The position numbers and the translations under genes are program-made. DNA of 18,279 nt from positions 1 to 18,279 of the forward strand of contig JABYQS010000562.1 of assembly GCA_022592435.1 (NCBI GenBank), given 5' to 3'. This DNA comes from Cerioporus squamosus (lineage: Eukaryota > Basidiomycota > Agaricomycetes > Polyporales > Polyporaceae). The notes under the pieces are model-generated. The model had not been told where the DNA came from. It searched no databases and saw only the letters and a list, made by a program, of their open reading frames with translations. Each line of letters starts with the position of its first letter. The stretch's first letter is position 1. This document shows positions 8,479 to 18,279 of the stretch, one piece after another.

Positions 8479-9792
8479 GTCCGGCTGCGGGTGGGGATCT
8501 CCAGTGCGTACGTTCGGATGAGAGGTCGGCGCAAGGACGGAGCAGAGAGAGCTACGACAGCGAGTTGCCCTCCGTGTGCCCTCTTAACCGCCAGGAGTAC
8601 TTGTCATAGCCCAACAAATAGAATGTGGTCGGCGCTGCAAGGTGGAAATCCTGTGCCTGTGATTGCAAATAACCGAATAGTATCCGGGCGCGAAGAAGAG
8701 TACGGGACAGCTGGAGTCCAGATGTCAGGAGCGATAGTTGATCCTGCTGTGGCGAGGCAACATTTTCCACCAGGTGCTGCTCAAAAGTACGATGTCAATC
8801 TCCGTTGACAGCATGAGAGGCGGGGAAAGACGCGAACCTTGTCGGACCAGAACTACACGCGATCCGAGGCTTGCAGCCAGTGCCAAGACCAGGACCGCGC
8901 AAACTGTCCACAATATCAGACAGCCCCGATGCGCTCGTCCAGAGAAGAACCGCACAGGCAAGTACTTGAGAAGGCCGGTTACCACGATGCGCACTGCCTT
9001 CATATCCGCGAAGTGGACATTGACGGCACAGCCCCTGCGACGTGGATTTTGATTTCTCCATGTACCGGGTCTAGAAGTAGAAGGCACGTTGCAACCCTGA
9101 AAACGAAGACGTGTAGTCGAGATGAGAATCAATGCGGGAAGAAATGGCTTCAAGGAAGCCGCTCAATTCACCGCGTCGTCGGCACAGCAACATGCGCTCG
9201 CAGCCTCTTGACATGGTTGACATCGATCAACCAAGATGGACTCCAGCAACACCGCTCTACGAACAAAGTACAAGGCGCGGCCCGAATAGAACGGGGTGAG
9301 ATAGTTCGTCGACCCATACGCAATCTTCGAGGTGACGCCTCTACGGCGCCGACCTTGATTTTTGCATGTAGCGGTGAGGCGGCTTTAGACTTTGGGAGTT
9401 TGTTGAAACGAGAAAGGGTCGAGATGGAGATAGTGCATGTTGAAAAGGCTATGCCATATGCTTCTAGACTTGCATGATGAAGATTAGTAGCAGTCAAACG
9501 AGAAAGCCTCACCGCCTCGGCTGGAAAGCCAACGCACACCACAGCGAATTCTGTATCAGACGCCGCTGCAAACAGCTTTGCAGCAGCCCTTATTACCAGA
9601 GATACGTTGTAGAGAGGATTGAATGCCATGGACATCAGCAGATGGGATGGAGGGTGCATTGGTGTCGCTTGCAACAGGGAGGCTCATCTTCATCGAAGAC
9701 TGATATTGAAAAGACGACAGCAACACCTGCGCGAGCTAGCGAGATAGCATACAACCGAGAACTCACATCCCACATACAACTTGCAAATCCCT
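8479..9792. other. 1.3-kb stretch without a supportable gene
   Basis: This lies between the membrane-protein gene and the 3' end of the F-box gene, both on the minus strand. Open frames exist (minus 9168-9674, 168 codons; plus 8839-9477, 212 codons from TTG; minus 8725-9153 with a hydrophobic run), but none has an ATG-led, spliceable structure or motifs I recognise, and they overlap one another. The frame at 8725-9153 contains a membrane-like segment (LILWTVCAVLVLALAASLG), so a small unrecognised membrane protein on the minus strand is possible. The region should also include the promoter of the gene starting at 8478. Confidence 0.35.
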
Positions 9793-11842
9793 TCACGTCT
9801 GAACCACGCCCGCCGGAGGCATGAACCAGTGGCGGAGCGTCGGGCCGTTCTTCTTAACCTGCAGCTCGAAGTCACTCCGTCCAGGTGTCCGCACAGCCTA
9901 CACAACCGTCAGACGCCAAACCAGGAGCATGAACGATAGCAACCCACCGTCCACGTCCTCCCGTCGGCCACAACTTTCTCGAGAGTCGGCTGCGTCGCCA
10001 TGAGCATGCGGATGTCATTCTTGGGTATTGGCGCGCGCTGGGTATGCGTGCTGTGCAGGTCGCCGGTGTCCGTCACGGTGTGAACGCGCTTTGCGTGTGC
10101 GAGCGACTCTGCGAAGACATGCTGGAACGTCGCTTTCAGTAAGCCCCCGTCAAGCGAGGTCGCTGAGCGGAGACGCACTGTATCCTTGACAGACAAGGCG
10201 AGCTTCAGAGTCTCGAGCTCTGTGCACTTCTTGCATATAAGCTTGGTGCTCTCCTTGGACAGGTTGCAGTTGCGCAAGGACAAGTGAACCAGGGTGGCGT
10301 GGTGGGACTCGACGAGGTTCTTCACAAAGGGGTCGCCGAGAGCGACTTTGTCGGACAGCTTGAGCGAGAGCGACTTTAGCGGACAGGACCACATCTTCGT
10401 CAGATTCATGAACGTTGTCCAGAGAGTAGGCGTCGAGTTCGCGGGGGTAGGTGCGCACTGCGTGTCGATGGCGAGGTGCCGGAGCATTGGAAGAGGCGCC
10501 ATCACGGCGGGAGTGGAGCGTGACGAGGATTCCTGGCGACGGCGAGTCAGCAGTGACCGAGAGTCCGAATGCGAAGTCACATACATAGCTGGTGAACGCC
10601 AGGCTCTGCAGCTGCGGAAGGTAGACGAGTAACTGCAACACTGCGCTTTGATCGACCTTGGGGCAGCTGATGATGTGGAGGCTGTTGAGCTTCGACAGGT
10701 GCGGGAGAACCATCTCCATGATCTCCAAGCTAAGCGTCTGTACGGACTGCAAAGGACGTCAGCATAGGGCCGGACCAAATAAGAAGCAACGCGAGATCTC
10801 GTGAGTTCTTTGGCCGCGCCTAAGTGCTCCCGCGTGGGTATCCCCTGCATCGGAGGCAGACCCGTATGTCCGAGGAAGAAATGGGTCTGCCTCAGAGGCA
10901 GGGACGAATCTGACATGGGTTCGAAGGCCTTCAAGCGGCAGATTGTCCGTATTCTCAGTCGTGCGCTGCCCATGCATCCATCAGCAGCTGCCGGCAGTCC
11001 TCCCACCTTGAACTCGGCCAGATCTTGCATCGGCCTGTCTCCGCGCCGTTCTTGACGTGCAGAAGCCGCCTTTGTCTGAGGTGTGCATGGAGAGACCTTG
11101 ACGGAGTAACGGTCTGCCAGTTCGCTTACTCTGGAACGCGAGGCGCATTCAAGCACAAATTATACATACCGCTAACGTGAGCGACGTCAAGGTGGGACCC
11201 AACGTCGCGCTCCAGCGAGGAAGAGCGTCGACCGCGTTCCACGATCCGGAGTCTATCGTGAGCGCACTGATGCCGGATATCTTAGTAACCTGAGTCGCCT
11301 GGTCGGTAGTGAAATTGCCAATGAAGCGCAGCTGCTCCAGAGCCTGTTTGTCCTGGAGGGCGAGCAGGAAGCTCGGCATCACATCCAGGGTGCACGTGAA
11401 GGTCCCGAGATTCTTGCACAACGCGATGGTGCGCATGCAATCGTCCATAAATTTCGGCTGTGGTAGGAACTTCGTAGTGGGGATCGCGCGAAGATCTACG
11501 ATGGGCTCCTCAGTATGTCGCGTGGAAGAGTCGCTCGAGCTGCTCACCGATATGTCTGACATGCTTGGCTAGGTTGGTATGCGCCAACACTGCCGCAAAG
11601 GGAGAGATGATCTAGTGGGTATCCAGAAATGAGCATACGTAGATAGAACTTCACGCTCATGGACTCACCGACGGATACTTCTTGGCTTGTTGTAGTCCGA
11701 ACGTTAGGGTTCTGTAGAGTCGTGGTACGACGGCTGTGAGGAAAGACCTGCTGACTAGAGAGACGTGGACAAGATCATTTCCAGAGAGATATGCGAATAT
11801 CAGCTCGAGACAGTCGAGGTTCAAGTTGTCTGCGGAGACCAT
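9793..11842 (-). CDS. F-box / leucine-rich-repeat-like protein
   Basis: This is a predicted SCF ubiquitin-ligase substrate adaptor, about 471 residues. The exons in order are 11842-11669, 11611-11548, 11495-11170, 10746-10585, 10532-9948 and 9897-9793; all junctions keep the frame. The F-box covers about residues 7-45 (LNLDCLELIFAYLSGNDLV, then SLVSRSF and PRLYRTL) and would bind Skp1. The rest shows irregular leucine-rich stretches (LTSLTLA, VQTLSLEIM, LNSLHIISCP, LQSLAF, MLRHLAID, TLVHLSLRNC, LETLKLAL), probably the substrate-binding surface. Introns are 57, 52, 424, 52 and 50 nt. The 11496-11547 intron is supported because joining gives a continuous HVRHID-LRAIP reading, typical of this basidiomycete family. 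The 424-nt third intron is out of character and may hide a short exon or an insertion. The last exon ends near LRHWFMPP. F-box genes are strongly expanded in Agaricomycetes; the target is unknown. Confidence 0.85.
10747..11169 (-). other. Unusually long intron (423-424 nt) of the F-box gene
   Basis: This is the third intron in my model, running from donor GTATGT at 11169 to acceptor TTTGCAG at 10747, with a CTGAC branch site just upstream. The other introns of the gene are 50-57 nt. One minus-strand frame is open across the whole intron (about 135 codons), and a perfect 11-bp hairpin sits at 10853-10893. Neither reading matches the leucine-rich protein around it. A cryptic exon of roughly 20 codons is possible, because the protein reads slightly short between LTSLTLA and VQTLSL. 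Confidence 0.5.
10853..10893. repeat. 11-bp perfect hairpin with 19-nt loop
   Basis: The arms are gaggcagaccc (10853-10863) and gggtctgcctc (10883-10893). It lies inside the long third intron of the F-box gene. It could be a remnant of an inserted element or an RNA structure affecting splicing; chance is a realistic alternative for 11 bp. Confidence 0.45.
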
Positions 11843-12090
11843 TTGAGTTCTGGGTTGCCAGCCGCGGTGGTGGTGGTTGCTGTTCAGAAAGCAATAAAGC
11901 CGCGAACTTACTCAAACTCGAAGTGGGGTAATAACAGCGTTGTTACATAGCCTATCTGAGATTCTTAAGCTTGGTAAGCGCTCGTGCATACAATTACCGC
12001 TTCGGCAAGTCCCGAATTGTCCACGCCCCGGCGCCGCCGATCCAGCTGAGCTCAACTTTGTCTTCCACCTCGCCGTCGTCGTCCTCGACG
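11843..12090. promoter_or_regulatory. Divergent promoter region, F-box gene and Sds3-like gene
   Basis: The 248 bases between the two start codons must hold both promoters and 5' untranslated regions. No clear TATA box is seen. A donor-like ggtaagc at 11972 could begin a 5' UTR intron of the Sds3-like gene. The plus frame is open from 11971, but its first ATG is at 12091. Confidence 0.5.
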
Positions 12091-15000
12091 ATGCCGGGCT
12101 CAACCGTGTCTCTCGAGTCTCTGAGCTCGCCGTCTCCATCACCCCCTCCTCCAGAACCCAACCATGACACTGCACCAGCGCACGACGGTGGCCTCGACAG
12201 CGGCTCCGAGCTCTCTGAACTCACCGAGGAAGAACAAGACAACGACAACCGCGCGAAGGAAGACGATGGTGATGGCACATCGACGCGCAAGAAGAAGCAG
12301 CGCGGCCACATAGTCCCTGAGCCGATGTGGAACTGGGCCATGCGCAAGAAGAAGCCGGAGAAGAAGGACTGGGACAACAAGTTTGAGGAGGAGGAAGAGG
12401 AGGAGCAGGCCGGTCCCGCGAAGGCCATGGAAGAGGAGGAGGGCGACGAAGAGGACAAGGGTGCACACTCGGACCGCGACGTCTCCCTGGACAAGGACGA
12501 TGCACTCACCGACAACGAGGCCGCCGACGATGACGACGACGACCCCCCGGAAGCTGAGGGTGAGTCTGGTGATGAAGCCACACCGCGTGTTCCTCGCAAA
12601 ACTGCTTCCGGGGACGTTTCTGGTGACGAACAAGACGACCCCGAGTTTGCAGACGACGACGAGCCAGACATCCAGCAGTCGCCCAAACCGGTGGCGTCAC
12701 CTGACCTCACCGACGACGAGAATGAGGATGTTGGAGAAGAGGAGATCGAAGAGGAGGACGTTCAAGACGCGGAGCCGGCCACGAAGGAAGGCTCGGAAGT
12801 TGATGAAGAGGAGGAGGACATCGTGCCCGACGATGTCGAGGTCCCCGACGTCGACGAGGCGCCGACCACTGGGGCCGCGACACCTGCTAATGGCATTGAC
12901 GACGTCGTCGACGCGGATGCGGACGCAACCATGGATGTCGATGCTCAACCGGCAGTGTTGATGTCTCCGGTCGCGGTCGCGGCCTCGTCCATAATGGCTG
13001 GTGCAAGTCTCCTACAACCTGCCTCCCCATCATCTTCCCAGCCTTCTACGCCTTCCGGCTCTCGCGCCTCTTCTCGCTTCCCCTCTGCCGAGCCAGAGCA
13101 AGAACAAGATGTTCCTTCCGAACCCGAAGCTGAACCAGAGCCTGAACGCCGGGCTGCAGGCGGCCGCGGCGGAAGAGCTCGCAAAGGCAAGGGGCGTACG
13201 CGAGCCCCGCGACGGTCACGCGCGGCCGCGGCCGCTGATGCTGAGGCGGATGGAGATTTGGACAATGCGGACCTAGGGGAAGGTGAAGGTGCCGACGCGG
13301 ACGACGACGTTGCCACACCCGACGTCGACCTCGATTCTGACATGCAGCCAGCACATCGCGCGGAAGCCTTGGACGTGTTGGCCGCGATCGAACTCAAGTT
13401 CGCATTGCTGCGCGAGCGGTTGTACGTCGAGAAGATGGATTCGCTTGCTTGGGAGGAAGGCCTGATTGCAGATGGTGCGTTGTGTTGTTCAACTTTCCCT
13501 GGGCGTATGTGGTCTGAGCGCGGCTTTGATGGTGGACAGGGACGCACCCGGAGCTGCTGCACTTGCACGCGGAGTTGTCAAATCGAAGAGACAAACGGCT
13601 AGAGCTCGCGACTCGACGCCGCGATTACGAAGTCGAGAACGTCAGGAAGCGTCGCAGGCTGGACGAAGCGGGCGCATGGAGTACATGGAAGGTGCGAATC
13701 CGCTCTTGAGCCCACTGGCCTGTTTGCTCATCGATCCGCAGAACGACCGAGATGAACTACAGAAGACGATGATCGCCGAGACCAACGGAAAGAAGCGCAG
13801 GCTTGAACGTGAGCGAAGGTTGATTGAGCGACCCCCACCAAGTATGTATCATCGCCTTCATCCCCCAGTCAACTCTATAACAAGTCATGCGCAGCTCGTC
13901 GCTTCCCTATACCACTTCACGAAGTCCCCCCCGCTCCGACCCTGCGCGAGATTGTCAAGAACAGTCCGTTTGGTGTCCCCGACTCTGCTTCGTCCCTGGG
14001 GAAGCGTTCCCGGAAGAAGGAGCCGTCTTCGCATGTTCCTCTAGCTTACCCTACACTTGAACCTTTGTCGCGTCATGAAGTCATCCAGGACCTCGAAATG
14101 TTCTGGCAGCACCAACGCAATGCACCGATAGGCTACAACCCCCACAGCCACATGCCAGGTTGATGAATGCCGTTCTTGGTGGTGGCATCCCCCATGGCAT
14201 GGATCCTTATGCGATGGGCATGCCCGTCATTGACGGACCTGGACCTGCCCGCTTCGTTCAGCAGCCGCATATCCCACAGCAGGGCATGGTCCAGAATTTT
14301 GGCCCGCATCCTCGGCTCTCCCACCACCACTCCGCTCCTCCCGGTGCCCTCTCGCACTTGTCGCATGCCCAGCAGGTGCAGCTTGAGCAGGAGCTGCAGG
14401 CTGGTATGCGCCAGCCGTCGGGCATGCCTCCGCATCCTTCTCAGTTCGGCCCCGGCCCGGGTCCCGGAGCTCTCTTGAGGCGCTCCATTTCGCCTGTCCC
14501 GTTGAGCAACGGCGCAGGTCCGAGCGCATCTGTGCCCACTACACTCGGTGGCGGGCCTGTGCCTCCTGGCTTCTCTGGTCCGAAGCCAAACGGGTGGTCA
14601 GGACCACAACCAAGCGCGAAGGAATCGAAGCGCATGAACGGGGATGCCGATGTCCGGGAGAGGGAGCGAATGGCAGAGGTTATGGCACAAAGGGAACGAG
14701 CGGATCGCGAGCGTGCACAACGCGACCTGGATCGTGAACGGGAGAGGGAGGCGGAACGCGCATACCATATGTCGCACGCCCAACCGCGACATAGTGCGCA
14801 TACACACCAGCATGGCGCGGCTCCAGGGCAGGCTGCCCATCATCATGGGCCGCACAACCACCCGCATCACCACCATCACGTACACCACCACCATCACCCT
14901 CCTCAGCAAGGGTTCAATGGCCCGGGCGGCAACGCGCATGCCCCGCCCATGGCACCATTACCATCCGGCTCGAATCCTGGACCCGCCAACCCCTCGCTCA

Positions 15001-15973
15001 GTCCGCATAGCGTGCGCGAGTTCGATCAGCGCCGTCCACGTTCGGGTGCGCCTACCGAGGTCATTGAGCTGTCGGCGGCGACGCAGAAGCCGACGGCGTC
15101 CCCCGGGATGTCTGCCTTCTGGCTAGGGAACGAGGAGCCCGGGCCACCAGGCAACGACCATCCCAGGGAGCGGGAACGGGAACGGGAGCGAGGAAGAGCA
15201 CCAGGTCCGTTGGGTCCGCCACAGCCTGGCCCGAATGAGCGCCTGATGACACCGTTCACTATGGGTCCTTCACAGACACTGCAAAGAAGTTACCTGGCTC
15301 GCCGCGGAACCCGCTGGTAGGCGCGGGGCCTTCTAATCCGCCACCCTCTATTCCTTCCTCGCGCCGTGGGTCGTGGTCTCTGGCCGCAGAGGACGCTCGC
15401 CCCTTGTCGGCATCTCATAGACCAACCGAGCCAATGCCTGGCTCCTCTACTTCCCAACGCCCGCCCACGACCCGACTCCCCCAACCACCCTCGACATCAG
15501 CCTATCACAGTCCGTTCGGGTCCCCCCCACGGAACGGTCGCGCGCTGCCTGGTAGCCCATCTGCGACGCCTTTCTCCGGACCGCTTCGCTCGCCTGTGCG
15601 GGGGAACCAGCAGGGGCGTGTCCCCATAGGCGGTCCTGGTCCGCTCTCCCCGCCTCCTTCGCTGCCCCTTAGTCCGCGCGCGATGGGGAGCCCGGGCTCG
15701 AAGTTGCCCAGGATGCCCTCCCCGCCGCTGACCCGGGCTCCGCTCCCCAAGTTGGGTGGATTCCCCATACCAGAGAGTGGAAACATTGCCCCGATCATGA
15801 GTGCCACGAGTGGCACGATACCGCCTGCGCCCTCTACGCTCCTCCCTCCCTTGTCGGCAACCTTGCCACCGCCGGGCGCCCCCACAGCCCGGATGTCGAG
15901 TGGGCCCCTATCTGAGAAGGTGCCCCAGCTGCCTCCGACGAAGGCCGTCCCTGTCTCTGTAGATGGTTCATAG
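12091..15973 (+). CDS. Sds3/Dep1-like histone deacetylase complex subunit, one frame break
   Basis: This is a predicted nuclear subunit of an Rpd3/Sin3-type histone deacetylase corepressor complex, about 1,214 residues if the frame break is discounted. Exons are 12091-13474, 13540-13691, 13742-13841, 13895-15204 and 15276-15973; introns are 65, 50, 53 and 71 nt. The N-terminal 400 residues are acidic and Ser/Pro-rich with basic clusters (RKKKQRG, RRKGKG-like). The Sds3 domain spans about residues 420-550: AEALDVLAAIELKFALLRER, then across the first intron GTHPELLHLHAEL, a coiled-coil-like RRDYEVENVRKRRR and APTLREIVKNSPFGVPD. The tail has an Arg/Glu-rich helix (RERERMAEVMAQRERADRE), a His-rich run near 14850-14900 and Pro/Ser-rich sequence. 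At about 14160 the frame ...NPHSHMPG meets TGA, while protein-like reading resumes in another frame (LMNAVLGGGIPHGMDPY). No intron can explain this, and one missing base would. The donor of the last intron (GTCCGT) is weak. The start is the first in-frame ATG, followed by STVSLESLSSPSPSPPPP. Confidence 0.87.
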
Positions 15974-16771
15974 TCCATGAACATGGATATGGATGCTGGA
16001 TCTCCGTATATACCGTGTGTTCTGTCACTCTCATCTCGCTCTCCCCACCTTTCAGTGACCAGTCTACTCGGATCGCGCATTATCATTTTTTCGGTGTAAA
16101 GCGGTGTTGCCATTGATATGTATCTTGGTTTTTCGAGCTCTACTGCGTCGGACATGATGCTATGCTCTGGTTCCCCACGTTGGCTGCTACTCCGTGGACG
16201 TTAGACGCGGGTAACACATCGCAGACCGTCTGAGCATTTCGTTACAAACCGCCACGTACTCGTGAGGCTTCTAGGAGGTTCTTACCATACACACCTTTGT
16301 TCTCGCTTGAAATCTCGCTTTGTTGCTCCGCATTAGCCGTGCATCGTTACTAGTACAATCCTGGACGTGTAGTACACCGTGATGCTCGTCATGGTCGCAA
16401 CGCATCTCCTCACTGAATTGTTAGAGCTCTTCCACCCGCGAACGACTTCTTTCGTCTCCCCGAACCTGCTCCCGCCTCGCCTCGATCGTATTGCTATCAC
16501 AGAGACTGTCATCCTGATTGGAGTCTGGCGTCGAATAGCGTTGACGACGAACGTATATCTGACGGGCGTCTGGATTGCCTTATTCATGAGGCAGATTGTC
16601 GAACGGAACACCCGCCACATCCGATCCACTCTTCAAACCGTGTCATTGTCGTCAACACAACCGCTTGGACCCGTATAAGGAATCAAACACGTAGGGCATT
16701 GTACGTATGTAGCTGTTTCTCGTTGATTGTCAACTAACAGATCTGCCGCAGCTGAGTGCATCAACAACCCG
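15974..16771. other. 3' flank of the Sds3-like gene and intergenic
   Basis: This holds the presumed 3' untranslated region of the Sds3-like gene and the upstream region of the F-box pseudogene. Open frames on both strands (for example plus 16379-16678 and minus 16333-16629) mirror each other and show no recognisable features. No repeat or RNA gene was seen. Confidence 0.4.
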
Positions 16772-18279
16772 ATGAACATGAATCGGACTCTGGTTGACCT
16801 ACCTGCCGAGTTGTTGTCCTGCATTTTCAACCATTTCGAGTTCCGGGATGTAATCCGCTGTCGTATGGTGAGGACAACTACTGCCAGTGGTCCAATAATA
16901 CGCATGACTGATCGATGCACCGTTTGCATGCACTGCAGGTTTGCAACAGCCTCAAGCTCTTCGTATATGAAGACGTTCGTATGCGTTACAAGATGAGCTG
17001 GCTGTCGCGGGAAATGAAGGACTGGTTCCACAGCACGCTGTGACAGTGTCTGAAACGCCTCGCGGCGTTGGAAGAAAAGACGGATGCATGGAGAAGGCTC
17101 GCCTGGAAATTTGAGGAAGACATACCCGCGACCGGCAATAGCAAATCTGGGAAGTTCTACGGTGGCGTTTTTGCTCAAGCAGAAAACCACAGGAGCATCA
17201 TCTTTGGCAGCTTCCATCGAGGATTCGGGGGATAGAACGGAAGAAATGGACTCTCGATGATGTGGGAGTGAGGATATCTGACTTCGGGATCGACCCTGCA
17301 CAGGATCTTCTGGTGATCGTGCAGGACATCAGGTACGCAATATACCCCGGGTCTCGCGCGACTGCTAAAGTCCTGCGTGTTCTCACCAGCCCACATTGTC
17401 GGGTGCATCTGAGGTCAATGACAACTGGCATGGTGCACCCTATGTCGCCTCCTGGTGGTGTGCTCCTGTACAGCCATTCACCCCACCACGCGCACTCGAT
17501 ACAAATATCGAATGATCGCCTCGCGATCATTACTACCGACCTTTTCATCGTGCACTCCGAAGTCATCCTCTGGAACTGGAAGACTGGCTCCGTCCTTCTG
17601 GTAAGAGTTCAACAAGTACTCTGCACACAGAAACACCGAACTCACAGTGAACTTAGCAAGTAACTGGTAGCGATACGTTCTCCTTCGCATTCCTAACATC
17701 GAGCTACGCCTTGCGTCTTGCTTTCTGCCAAATCGCAGTGGACGACCGCGGGACCATCCGCACTATTGCCAGTCTCAATCCTTGTCTACTCGTGCTTGAT
17801 CTGTCAACAGCCCGTCCAGAAAGTGGAGGTCGTCGATCTCGAATACTCTGCGCGTTCACTTATCCCGACCTAAGTCCTTGACCTCACTTATCCCCTCCGA
17901 GACGCTCCTGTTTGCCATCAAATCCCTACAACCCGGGCAGACCGGCCGGGTCTTTGCATGGGAGGAATGGGGTATCTATGGGTCCCGACTCGAAGCCGGG
18001 CCGCACGAGCTCCCACTCGACATGCCTATCATGCGTACGGGACGTCCTACGCCAGTCACTTCCAGTCCCCCATCAACTCCCGTCTCTTCCCCTTCACATC
18101 GAGGTCTATGACTTCAATCCTCTCGCTCTCCGGCGAGCAACCCTGAACCCTCACGACATGATTGGGTCATGCGAGTCCGGTGATGAGAGCGCTGCGATGA
18201 CGACACAAACGACGTTGACGGGCTACGAAAGCAGAGTTTTCATAGATGCCGTCACTACACACATGCCCTTACTTCCGAA
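16772..18279 (+). pseudogene. F-box protein gene broken by several frame changes, cut by window end
   Basis: The start MNMNRTLVDLPAELLSCIF is an F-box (exon 16772-16867, then a 71-nt intron to 16938), continuing VCNSLKLFVYEDVRMRYK. After that the protein-like reading changes frame inside what should be exons. Near 16994 it moves to ELAVAGNEG...TVSE, near 17055 to RLAALEEKTDAWRRLAW, and near 17219 to RGIERKKWTLDDVGV...DFGIDPAQDLLVIV. Two ordinary introns (17333-17389 and 17601-17656) still join in frame around LRSMTTG and VILWNWKTG. Further jumps occur near 17813, 17870, 18020 and 18095, the last into HIEVYDFNPLALRRA, which runs to the window edge. These blocks appear in the order expected of a basidiomycete F-box family unrelated to the one at 9793. 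Intact splice sites with broken exons suggest recent decay, or an indel-rich assembly. The 3' end is outside the window. Confidence 0.78.

Noticed and set aside
8839..9477. 212-codon plus-strand frame as a gene
   Set aside because: It lacks an ATG start, shows no motif or spliceable context, and overlaps equally open minus-strand frames.
9371..9515. 10-bp inverted repeat gcggtgaggc / gcctcaccgc
   Set aside because: Arms this short separated by 125 nt are expected by chance in 18 kb.
9909..11156. Single 415-codon minus-strand frame as a continuous gene
   Set aside because: Only its last part is coding. The rest crosses the long intron and overlaps leucine-rich exon 10746-10585 in another frame, so it is a chance fusion of frames.
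11994..12710. Long minus-strand Ser-rich frame opposite the Sds3-like gene
   Set aside because: It is the antisense shadow of the acidic low-complexity region (Asp/Glu codons read as Ser/Val).

Overview
The window looks like nuclear DNA of a basidiomycete fungus, most likely an Agaricomycete and possibly a polypore. The evidence is densely packed protein genes with many very short introns (about 50-75 nt, GTRNGT-like donors, CTGAC/CTCAC-like branch sites, YAG acceptors), TATA-like boxes about 100-140 nt before start codons, and gene families that expand in these fungi (F-box proteins, APH-like kinases, small lineage-specific paralogs). All gene models here are hand-spliced from the sequence; none was checked against transcripts or a database.

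Left part (about 0.4-7.4 kb): a tandem array of two families. Two paralogous APH/choline-kinase-like phosphotransferase genes lie on the minus strand (405-1543 and 4576-5861). Three paralogs of a small 185-187 residue protein lie on the plus strand (2150-2899, 3664-4333, 6699-7361). APH copy 1 is divergent from small-protein copy 1, and APH copy 2 is divergent from copy 3, so a head-to-head gene pair seems to have been duplicated, with one extra small-protein copy between. The small proteins share one exon plan: a 17-nt first exon ending in phase 2, a 97-103 nt second exon ending in phase 0, then a long last exon. Copy 1 may have one more small terminal exon. They carry an ordered His...His...Cys pattern like that of permuted papain-fold (LRAT/NlpC-P60-like) enzymes and look related to the uncharacterised fungal DUF6914-type family. 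This array is the most novel part of the window.

Middle part: 7610-8478 (minus) encodes a 269-residue type I single-pass membrane protein with a signal peptide in its own exon. About 1.3 kb follows with no gene I can defend. 9793-11842 (minus) is a six-exon, 471-residue F-box/leucine-rich-repeat-like protein with one unusually long intron (424 nt). A 248-bp divergent promoter region separates it from the next gene.

Right part: 12091-15973 (plus) encodes a large Sds3/Dep1-like subunit of an Rpd3-type histone deacetylase complex, with a long acidic N-terminal region, a central Sds3 domain and a proline/histidine-rich tail. Its reading frame breaks once near 14160. From 16772 to the window edge lies a second, unrelated F-box gene whose homologous reading frame jumps several times. 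It is a decaying pseudogene or a stretch of indel-rich sequence. The genes do not form one pathway; the only relation suggested by layout is the co-duplication of APH-like kinases with the small putative papain-fold proteins.
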